DNA of 64,000 bases from contig CAIIXF020000001.1 of assembly GCA_903813345.2 (NCBI GenBank), positions 30,805,915 through 30,869,914 of the forward strand, given 5' to 3'. Below are positions 8,521-20,500 of the stretch, piece by piece (position 1 is the first letter of the stretch; each line of letters begins with the position of its first letter). Made by a program: the position numbers and the translations under genes. The notes below the pieces were generated by a model. That model was not told where the DNA came from. It was given only the letters and a program-made list of their open reading frames with translations, and ran no database searches. Origin of the DNA: Owenia fusiformis (lineage: Eukaryota; Annelida; Polychaeta; Sabellida; Oweniidae).

Positions 8521-11500
8521 GTACATCCACATATCTACACTTTTGCTTGTAAAATAAGATTCAAAAGGCAGCATTTCAAGATGTTAGCTGGTATAGTATT
8601 GTGTTCAAAGAGATAATTGGTTCATGCATATACAGGGTGGTCCAAAGAATCATTTACACTTTTGATTGCGTAGCATTTTTATGTCCCCACACCACATAGT
8701 GTGGGGCCATATTGTCGGCCTAGGCGCGTCCGTCTGTCCGTCCGTCCGTCCGTCTGTCCGTCCGTACGTCCGGCAGTTTTCTCGAAAACCGCTACAGATA
8801 TCACCTTCAAATTTTCAGGGATAACTTATGAGTGCATACAGATGTGGACGAAAAAATTTTAACTTAATACCTACTTCCTGTCGGCCATTTTGAAGTCAAA
8901 TGCTAAAATCCTTGTCTGCAAACTTTAAGAAAAACTGCTTCACAGTTGCTTTTAAAACTTTAACATCTTGTTCAGCTCACTTCATTCTAGATCTGATTAG
9001 GTTTTGGACCTGCTAGCTCAGTCATGTCAGCCATTTTGAATGTCTTAAGAAAAGTTAGCGCGCGATAATACTTTGTATCATATTGAATGGTGTTTTTGAG
9101 TTTTCATACTTTAACTATTTAGTAGCTTTATAAATAATTTCAGATGTACTTTGCTGTAAAAGCCTACTTTATTGTTAACAGTAGTTATATGTGATAATTT
9201 TGTAAAAAGAAATCAGCAAAAACTCATAAGGACTTTTTTATTGTCGGCCATTTTGGATTTTTCGGTCCTAAAATCTTGTCTGTGAAGTCTTGTCTGCGCG
9301 TTTTCAGGTGAACTGTTTGGTGGATCAATTTCAAATTTTCAGGGATGATTCTTAGTATAAAAATCTAGATCTCATTAGTTTTTTGGCATTCTGGGTAAAT
9401 GTCAAGGCAGCCATTTTGGATTTTCCATCCTAAAATCTTGTCTGTAAAGTCTTGTCTACTCGTTTTCAGGTGAACTGTTTGGTAGATCAATTTCAAATTT
9501 TCAGGAATGATTCTTAGTATGAAAATCTAGAACTGATTAGTTTTTTTGCATTCTGGGTAAATGTCAAGGCAGCCATTTTGGATTTTCCGTCTTAAAATCT
9601 TGCCTGTAAAGTCTTGTCTACGCGTTTTAAGGTGAACGGTTTGATAGATCAATTTCAAATTTTCAGGGATGATTCTTTGTATGAAAATCTACATCTGATT
9701 ACTTTTTTTGCATTCTGCGTAAATGTTAAGGCAGCCATTTTGGATTTTCTGTCCTAAAATCTTGTCTGTAAAGTCTTGTCTACCCGTTTTCAGGTGAACC
9801 GTTTGGTAGATCAATTTCATATTTTCAGGGATGATTCTTAGTATGAAAATCTACAAACAGATTAGTTTTTTGACATTCTTGGTAAATGTCAAGGCAGCCA
9901 TTTTGGATTTTCCATCCTGAAATCTTGTCTGTAAAGTCTTGTTTACATGTTTTCTGGTTAACTGTGTGACGGATCAATTTCAAATTTTCAGGGGTGCTTC
10001 TTAGTATCAAAATCTAGAACTGACTAAATTTTTGGCATTCTGGGTAAATTTTAAGGTGGCCACTTTGGATTTTCCGTCCTCAAATTGTGTTGGTAAAGTC
10101 TTGTCTACTCATTTTCAGGATAACCATTTCACGGGATCACCACTTGGTGGGGACATTTTGTACACATTTGTGTTCTTGTCTAACAATAGAAGGATTTCCC
10201 AATTGTTTTTCATAGACATGTCCTACAGACATGTACGTTTTGTGTTGTGTAAGTTTTATTATCATATACCGCCCTAATGTGAGTACAGATCATTAGATTG
10301 TAATGTTCTCAATCCAAGCTCTTTGCATTCACTGTACTGTCCCTGATCTCTGTTTTGATATTCTTAAGCACATCAATAGTCTGGTGAATGTTTACATAGA
10401 TCCTGCTTTTAAAGTATCCAGACCAAAAAAACTTTATAGGGGATATGCAGCGCTTGCATTAGGTTAGAAAATTTGTGAGTCCCAAGGACGCAATTTTTAA
10501 AAAAAAAAAGTGTGTCCCCTATTTCTAGCCTGTTTTGAGGTATAACTTTATTTTAAAAGCAGTTTTTACCAAAACACCTTTCAGTTTTTTCGAGGTCTCT
10601 TCTGCCGAAGGCAGCGCAAAGTAGGAGCGTGCGGGAGACCTCGAACCATTGATCACGTTTGCTCCTGTAATTATTCCCTTCTTCACCTCTTTAAAATGTG
10701 ATTTCAATCAGTTGATCAAATTTTCGGACTTTGACCTCTAATTCAAATATTAATATTTATTAAAAAAAATATTGACTCATTATTATATTTTTAAAATTCT
10801 TTCAAATAAAGTGAAATGAAGCCAAAATCAGCTAAAATTATGAAATGTCGTAAAATGGCGTGACTGGAATATGATGCAATCACCCGTGAAGTCAGACACG
10901 TATTGCCACATCAACAACTAAACAAACAATTAATATAGACTTCATTGATTGGTTTAAAGATTCTTCGCATCATTTGTGACGTCATAAACATGTTACCAAC
11001 CAACAACTAAACAAATAACAAATAGGCATATTAGGTTCGTTCAGTGCCACGCTCTTGAATCAGTTATAAACAGGGATAATCAACAGATACATGAGAGGGT
11101 CAGGCATTTTTTCGACTTGGAGACCTCGACTCGGGGAGTTTGCTGCATTTTTGATTTCTTGCCGCGAATTTAAAACGGAAGTAAACGTTGAGTACGGACT
11201 GAATAAATGCATGTTCGTTCATTCGACAATGAATACATTTTATTTCATGAATAACCTCATATTTGTTTCTGAATAGGAAAAACTGTGGCGTGTCATGGTT
11301 TCAAATCTAAAAATAAACAGAGTCGAAAAAATTCGAGAGAATCATGATTATTTGTAAATATTCAACATGTTGAGCCTTATTTACGATTCAAATAAAGGTG
11401 AGAGATCATAATTATTTGTTTTTGTTAGGTACATTGTAAACACATTGTAGTATTGACCTAAAAAGATTTTGCGTCCAAAAAACGGAAATATTTTCAATTT

Positions 11501-14500
11501 TTGCATCCTCCAAATTATTTTTGAGTCCTTAACATGTACGGGACGCCGTTAATGCAAGCCCTGGGATATGTCTTGAGAATGTGCAGATCAAATGTGATCC
11601 ATAAAATGGGAGATGTACTGGCGGAGGTATTCAAGTGAAACATTGGAGCAGTCTAATGTTGCTTCATCTTGCCGATAGATAACAGTATCAATGTCAACCC
11701 AATGCTTCTGCCCCAGTGCCAGAATGAATGACCAGTATGGTCCAGTATCACCATTAAGACCCAACTTTCACCAGTCAACTTCTCTACATCACATGTTTGA
11801 TGCTGATGCTCAGAAGGCTAAACCTGAGTAGAAATGTGCATTTTCTATTTGTTGAAGGTCATTACAAACTTTAATGTGCAATTAACTATAGCGATTCAGC
11901 ACCAAAGAGCTTGGATTGAGCACATCACAAACTATTGGCCCATGCTCATATATATCATAAGCAATCATAAGCAACAGTAAACAAAGATGAGGTAATTCAT
12001 CATATTCAACACCTGTTTCCAGAAAACACGTACCCTTTAATTCTTGTCAAGATCAATTTTGAATATAGCAAGTATATGGAGTTGTTTGTTCTTAATATGC
12101 AATTTTGCATCTTTCTATGGCAGTATGGTGTATATGAATTGTGCAAATATATGCTGCATGTTCAGAATAATATTAAACAGTGTGTCAGAACTATGACTTC
12201 AAAAAACCCATTTTGCATAATCTATTCTACATAATTCCGTTGAATTTACAATCTTTCGAATACTGCAATTCTTTTTGTATTGATTTTGAAAAACAGTCTC
12301 GCCGGGCACATGGAATAGAACTTAGTGGAAATGTCATCATATTTGACGAGGCTCACAATCTGGAAAAGATCTGTGAAGAAAGTGCATCATTTGACTTAAA
12401 AGCTGGTGACCTTGCCATGGCTATAGAAGAATTGGGGAGTGTACTTGACAAAGCACTTGAACTAGCCAAAGAGGAGGATAACCAAGACATTGAGGGTGTA
12501 CCCCCAACAAATTCAGGTAAGAACTTTACTGGTACTTCTATATACAGCGTATGTCTTATATTTGTGATTCTTTGATGAGATAATAAGTCATACTGTCTTT
12601 GGAATTGAATTGGTTTTATGATTACCAATGTTATAGACCATTTCTTATATTTTTGATTCATGAATGTTGCATGTTGCATCTATATGTATGACAGTCTTAA
12701 AATAACTGTTTTTTGCTTGTAGATGTAATACCAGATTTGCAACCAACAGAACTATACAGTGTAAAGGGTAAGATGTTCATTTACAGTAGGATGTTCACTT
12801 TTACTGGCATAGCCTCAACTAACCTTCATGTCACCTATAGCAATGTTCAGGCTTCAGTCTTTCAGTTTATACCTTATATCAGAAATTTGTTGTATTTTTG
12901 TGTTTTCTTTCTACATAAGCCATTGTTTTTCCCCTAAATGTGAACACTTCTCAGTGGGTACAGTTATAACATTGGTATTATCTTTAGACATGTCTATTGT
13001 TCTATTGTACATTGCAGCTATGATGCTGAAGCTAGAAGAAGCCATAGACCAGATTGAGATCAAAGACAAAACAGCTGGGCTAACCAAACCTGGCGTGTGA
13101 GTAGTGGTTGTAAAAAATATAATATAATATACGATCTTTCCAACGATATATTACACTGGTTAGTACCATATACCATTGGCTTTGGCTATAAATGGGGAGA
13201 GGGCTTATTAGACACCCTGTTATACTGCATGTTGGATATGGTCATCGTTTAAATCATGGTTTTTCATTTGCTTGGAAAATTTGGAAAATTGTTTTTTAGT
13301 ATTTTTAATCAGCTTTTTGCAACTTTGTACCCTATGGTAACACAGTTTTCACATTACAATTGCAGCTATACTACATGGTAGCAATACTATCTTAAATTGA
13401 TGATATTGTGTAACTTAGAAGTGTCACACCGACCTGAAGTCGACCCGAATCTCGTGTCGGAAAGCTCGGGTCAGGTCACCAACAACTACTTACCTATTTC
13501 GGGTCAGGTCAGAACACTCGGGAACATCGTAAATTATCGTAAAATGCTTTATATTTCCGGCAATAATTTCTAGCTGGAATATTTCTTGTATACGTATAAA
13601 TTACGAACATAAAATAATTTACAGTTCTTCTCTACGATTTAATACTAAGCTTCTATCATTTTTCTTTTATCAAAGTATAATATGCAGTAATGCCTGCTTA
13701 AACAGTATTATAATGTGCCATGTATCACCCAGTCGTTTCAGTCCTAGAACTAAATTAATTTTTCTGTTTTTTCGTGACCCGACCAGAAATTACCCCGGCC
13801 CGGGAACTTTTTTTGTAGGGTCGACCCGAAGTATAACTTACCCGTGACACCTCTAGTATAACTGTTCTCACTCACATCCTTTACTTTCTATACATGGAAT
13901 CAGATGTTATGTTGAAGTTTTATTCTGTGTACTTATTAGTTGTTACAACATATATAATATACAATAACATGTTAAATTATTAATTGTAGATATATGTTTG
14001 AGCTGTTTGGTACATTCACTTCATCCTATTCATAAAATCAGCAGTTATGTGAAAGTTTTATTTTATTTTATGTGTTTGTTAATTGTTGAAATAACATTAT
14101 ATATTATACCATGTTGAATTATTGATTGCAGATACATATTTGAGCTGTTTGGTACAGTAGAACTTACATATGAGAACAAGAACAGATACATCGAGGTCTT
14201 AGATAAAGCAATACAGCATTTAACAAATGATGGTAAGATTATACCAATTGAAAGAACTTACTGTAACTTGTGTTTCTATTTTCTCTCTTCGTTATCTATG
14301 TTGTGTTTGATACATATATAAATGATATTAATGCTAATTGTTGCATGGTATTATTTTTTTAACTCATGCCTATTACATAATGTTCAGCCAGACTTTTCAT
14401 ATAGATACAGTAGTCCTAAAATATGTTAGCCCCAAATAACATGAATAATATATATAACTATTCGCTATCCTGTATGTATTTCAGAGAGCAGTGGTTTCCA

Positions 14501-17500
14501 GAATAAAGGCCAGTCATTGTCTAAGTTCTGTGATGTCATAAAGATAGTGTTTAGTAGGGACCCTGATGAGGTGAAGACATATTCCATGGTCAACCATCAA
14601 CACTCTGTTGCCAAACATTTCAAGGTAAATGTCAACATTTCTATATAATGACAGTAATTTGATGATATGTAACAGTGTTATGATTCCAACAAATAATGTA
14701 GTAAGTAATATACAAATGCCTTTGTACACAACTCTATCTATGTAGATGATTATAAGCACGCATTGTGTATTCATATTAATTCATCATTTTCCAAAATATT
14801 CCTGTTCTGAATTTTGATAGGTAAAATAGTATTCTACCATCTAATAACTTAAGGGAGACTTGTGACTTGTGCACCTCCTCACTTTTTTTATGTTTGCCAT
14901 AATTTCCAGATCTACTCTTGTCATTTATATGCAATTTGCTTCTGTCCATCTAGGTGCACATCCAAGATGAAGTATCTGATGGGAAGAAGTCTGCTAGAAT
15001 AGATGACTGGACAAAATCAACAAAATCACAGAAAAAAGGTATTGAGTGGGTATTCCAATTTATATGAATGAAGAATTTTTCAGCTCTCTGGTGATGCAAA
15101 AGCCATTCATTGCTACCCCAATAATTGTCTAAATTCTGATTTTTGAAGAATATGTTTGCGGAATCAACAGTTTACTGAAATAAATTAGAAGGTATTCTCA
15201 AATGATTACATAGGCCACTTTAAAACTTCAAAATGCCAACTTGGGCCCTTAATCACAAACATTGAATGTCATATTGTGTGAACTCACATTATATCATAGT
15301 TATTGTTAAATTACCATGAACTTTGAGATAAACCTTGAATTAAATGTTAGTTCTAAATAAAACGGTTGGATACATTTAAAGGCATTATATTTAAAAGTAT
15401 GCATGATTCATGCATTATATATTAACATGGTATTTCAGGTCGCACCCTGAGCTACTGGTGTTTCAGTCCAGGACATACAATGGAAGATCTGAAGGCACAC
15501 AATGTCAAGTCTATTATTCTCACCAGTGGCACACTGGCTCCTTTAGAGTCATTTAAGACAGAAATGAGAATGTGAGTAGACTTAAAAGGTCCTGCTCAGG
15601 TACAGGTGTTGGTGTACCAGCGTTAAATTAAAGGGTCTTACTCATGTAAGTTAAAGGGTCAGGCACCTGGATTAAATTAAATTGACATCTTTTATCTGAA
15701 CCTCATTTGATTACAACAACAATGAAATTTATTTTCCAGCTTAAGATTTATGTTTTTCGGTATGGGAACAGATAATTAAGGAGTCTGATGGGACACAAAT
15801 AATATTTAATGTTGAAATCTGTTTTGCAGCCAGTTTGATGTTCAGCTTGAGAATCCTCATGTAATTAAACAACACCAAGTGTATATAGGATCAGTATGTA
15901 AAGGCCCTGATGGGACACTTCTCAACTCCTCATATGAGACAAGGTTTACTACAAAATACCAGAACTCACTGGGTAACTCACTAGGTAAGTACTCAATACG
16001 CATTGAGGAGTACTATCTTGAACAGAAGATTAATAACAGATCATATTTTCATGATTTGTTGTAAAAATGGTTGTTGGGGTCAAGGGTCAAAGTAAGAGTT
16101 TCTTCGACTTTGTCGCATTCAACTGATGATTTGATTTGCTTTCAACATTTTATTTTTCATTCACTCTGTGTTCTTTATTGATATTATGATTTTCCTTGGT
16201 ATCACTCAAACTCATTTGATTTCACATACATGTACATATCTAGCTTAATTTTGTAGTTAACTTTGCCAGAGTGGTTCCCAATGGTCTACTGGTGTTTTTT
16301 CCATCTTACCCCGTGATGAATGGATGTGTAAAACAATGGCAGGTTAGTGGAGCAATTAAAGTTTCTTTCTTAGTTATAATTGAAAAACTTTGTTATGATA
16401 AAATCTTCATCTGTTGTACATTATCTAGAATTGGATTGAAGATATTTAAATCTGATGTACATGTATAACACACATGTATGTGTTTAGAGCTTCTAATTGC
16501 TAAAGGCAGCAAAACAAGAGACTCTTGAAGATGGGATTACATCTTTTTCTTGTACATATACATTTACATGTATTTCAGCAAGGCGAAGGAAATATCTGGG
16601 GTCGCTTAACACAACATAAACCTATCTTCATCGAGCCTAGAGGGAAAGTAGACTTCCAAACTGCAATGGAGGAATTTTACGAGGCCATAAATGATGAGTC
16701 TAAGAATGGTGCTATATTTATTGCTGTGTGTAGAGGAAAAGTAAGTAATGTATTACAGGATTGCAGTTGGGAAAAGGAGTGTGACACTTATCAACTGAAT
16801 ATTTTTGGTCCAAGGAATTTAATACAAAAATATTTCACATTTTCATTGGTTTTCAAGAGGCACATTCTTCATTGGTGATTTTTAAATTTTCCTGAATCTG
16901 AGATAACATTGATAAACACTAGAACTTCCAGTGAATATACTCCAAAGCTGAATATATCCAAAGGACCTTATACACCCTCCATTGGGATCTCCCCATGGGA
17001 AAAAAATAATTCATCTGATTTTTCAAAATGAGTATTCTGCTTCAATTATTACATTTATATGCACACTAGTATCTTGTTGACCTATATTCAGCACTGTATT
17101 GCTGTATAGGCCACTTATTAGGGTCATAATTCAATCATGAAGTGTAGAGGCATAGATTCCAAACCAGGGAGTATTTTTGTGTCTGTCAAAATCCATTTAC
17201 ATCCTACGCATCCCTGCATCTTATCCATATATGTTACTACATAATGAAATATTATAGTATAATCTTTGGTTTTGCAAAATTGTATTATATTTGATAAGTG
17301 TAAAAGTTGTTTTTGGAGCATTTTTCTATAGCCATTTTGTAGGGGAAAAAATGATGAAAAAATGTACAATCTTTTAATTTTAAGTATGACCTGAATCGAT
17401 TGCAAACTTCATATTTGCACATTTGATGAGATAAACCATTTGTGTCGTATTGTGAAATTATTAAGTTTGCAATCGATTCAGGTCATAGTGTATTTTTGGT

Positions 17501-20500
17501 ATTTCTGTGATAATCAATGGAAACCAATGGCCTCTATTGGGATCTGCTGATATCCTCATGTTAAGTCAATGGTGCACAGCCCCATGTAAGTCAATACAAC
17601 CTTACTGAACGAAATGATCCCTATCTCAGCTTATGTGTGTCCGAGCACTTTAATATTTTCCAAAGTATTATATGACATTTTATTCTTCATGTTACACCTA
17701 CGAATGATTCATTTTGACCATAGGGATATTTGCCAATAATTGCACCTTGTCCTTCCAAAGATCTCTACTTGCCTCCAATTTCACTCATGTCTCTACTACT
17801 CTTTCCTCTCTCTTGATAATGTGTTGATTGTTTCTGATATATCTCTGCATACCCCAGTATAGAGAATGTCATTCTTCATCTCAGTTGGGAGAGGCAAATT
17901 CTGGACTTTTCTGATGAAGTTTTTGGTATGAGAAAGTTTACCGGATGAGTTGAGACATTTACGAATACATCTCATTGCTTGGTTTTTAAGAGACACACTC
18001 TTTGTATGTACAATTCTAAGTTGTTCCTTTTGTTCAGGTTCATTTTTGAATATTTCCTGCGACTTTATGTATATTTTCTGTGCACAGGAAAGGCAGCTTG
18101 TTGTTATGGCTACATTTATCAATACGATATGTGCACATTTCATATTTAAAAATGTGCAATATGTGCCTTTGCTTAATTTACAAACATCTAACAAAGCCCC
18201 ATATTTGAGCATATGTTTTAAAATCTGTAAATCTACCTTTTTGCACTGTTCACCATTCAATACATTTTTCATCAGTATCTCCATTGGATATCTTCTTGAA
18301 CCTATTTCACATTTCTGATTTGGATTAGCTCCTCTTTCAAGTAATTCTAACACAATGTTCTCTCTGGATCTCCATATAGCTGTTGTTAATATGGTTTCTA
18401 TCCCTGGTGGGGCCATACTTGCTCCATTATCCAATAGCACTTGTACACAAGTTAATTTCCCTGACATGGCTGCCTCTCTCAGTGGCCAACCATAACATCC
18501 GTTTATATTCACTTCTTTTCCAAGTATGCATTTCACGATTTCTGCAAATCCTTTTTCACTGGCTACACATAATGGATCAATGTACAATCTAGGTTCAAAA
18601 TCCAGATCAGATGTTTCAATGTATTTCAGTAATATTTTCACACATTCAATGTGATTTCCCTCTGCTGCAAAGTACAAAGCATGCTGGATCAAAAGGCTAC
18701 ACATATTTAAATTAGGGCTGTATTTCTTGAGAAGTTTCTTACAGTCTTGACTTGCATATTTAGCTGTCCATGTTAAGACTGGTTGATCTTCAAGATTGTC
18801 TTTAATTGACTGCCATTCCTCACTCATTCCTACATCCAGTAGTGTCTGTATACACTCTGTATTACCTGTAACTGCAGAATACAATAGTACAACTTGGTGC
18901 TTTCTTTTACCTGGATCAAGTTTTGCCCCATTCAGCAAGTGACACATGCAATCAGAATCACTGTGGATAATATATGGGAGTGTGCCAAGAAGATCCATTG
19001 CTTCTTCAAATTATTTTTGTCTTTAGCATGTATACGTTTGAACAATGTCCTGGTGCTTTGTTGTTTTAAGCTGCTACAGTCTCAGCACACTTCCTTTTTT
19101 TTCTTCGTTGTTACGCATCAATATTAAGTATTATTGTAATACTGATCTTATACAGTTATATCAATGTTTAAACTAGTTCTTTCAACAATGACCCAGAAGA
19201 AGATGCTGCATGTATTTGTTTGACGATTTGTCTTTGTACTTGATCAAATTTTCCTCTGTTGAATAGTATTTCATATAAAAGTATCCAACTTAAGTATCCT
19301 TAATGTTTTTCACAATTTCACTATTTTCACAACAAGTGCACAATGTACAATGCAAGTGCAAAATGCAGGACAGGAGCTCTCTATTATTTTTGTGTTATGG
19401 CTTCATGGAAGGATTAACATTTTGACAATTTGATATATGTATACATATTCTTGATAAGAAGTATATTGTATCAAAGATGCATGTATGTACATGAATACTT
19501 AAGATAGGGGCCTTATTACCCAAAGATTAAACAGGCAACAAAGTATACATTACATACATTGAGCATCATTTTTTGAATTGTCAGTATATTTTGCTCACAT
19601 CACTGTGCTTTTACACATTTACATTATTTTTGCATTTTGCTGCTACTTTAATCTTAGCCTAGTTATTGTCATAAATGTACACTTTTGGCAACTTGCAATG
19701 ATTAATAATGAAGTCAATATAGCTGTTAAAAATCATGTTATATACAGTTTGTCTTTTGTAATGCCATAAGTGTGGCGATTGAAGATGAATAAATATATTG
19801 ATTAACTAGTGAACTCACTGATAATAAAAACAAACAAAAATATGTTATACAGTGGTATTGTGGATCATGAAACTCATCGCCTTATACTTGCCCTCTCCAG
19901 GTGAGTGAGGGTTTGGACTTTGCAGACATCAATGGACGTGCTGTTGTTATCACTGGCCTCCCATACCCCCCAATGATGGACCCTAAAGTCAAGCTGAAGA
20001 TGCAATTTCTTGATGAAATGAAAATTAAAATGAAAGAGGTTTGTCTTGAAGCGATGATTCACCTTCTCATTCCTTATATGTATGTATGGAACTTCAATGT
20101 CTTAATACAGTGTCAGACGATTGTTTTTTCACTGTTTTTTTTTTGACAAAATTCATTCTTTTGAAATATTCCGGATGAAATATTGACTTTGTTCACAGTT
20201 TATAGAAGGACAGAATGCAGTCATGTTGGAATTCACTATATTGACCCATATCTCTTAATAACTCTGTGGTGAAGTAATGCAAATTTTAATGTATTACAAT
20301 TGTTATTTTACATATAGGGTTTAACTGGCAGGGCTTGGTACAAACAGCAGGCCTCAAGAGCAGTCAACCAGGCTATAGGACGTGTTATAAGACATAGGCA
20401 GGACTATGGAGCCATACTTCTCTGTGATAACAGGTACAACTTACTAGTACTGTATTTAGCAGTACCAAGCAATAAACCCATTTCACTTTGATTCACCCTT

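Noticed and set aside
8136-8650. TACAGGGTGTCC- and TACAGGGTGGTCC-like ends as termini of one mariner-type element around exons 5-6
   Set aside because: The two ends point the wrong way for one element and two conserved exons lie between; at best independent fragments.
9246-10130. CRISPR array
   Set aside because: Contiguous 162-bp tandem units without spacers in an animal genome.
10600-10660. tRNA-derived SINE, from a B-box-like GGTTCGAGGTCTCCC on the minus strand
   Set aside because: No A box at the right distance, no tRNA-like head or poly-A tail.
12353-12679. 108-codon minus-strand open frame
   Set aside because: It is the antisense shadow of RTEL1 exon 7.
17950-18318. 122-codon plus-strand open frame
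   Set aside because: Antisense of the ankyrin/SOCS gene, which has clear domains; this frame has none.
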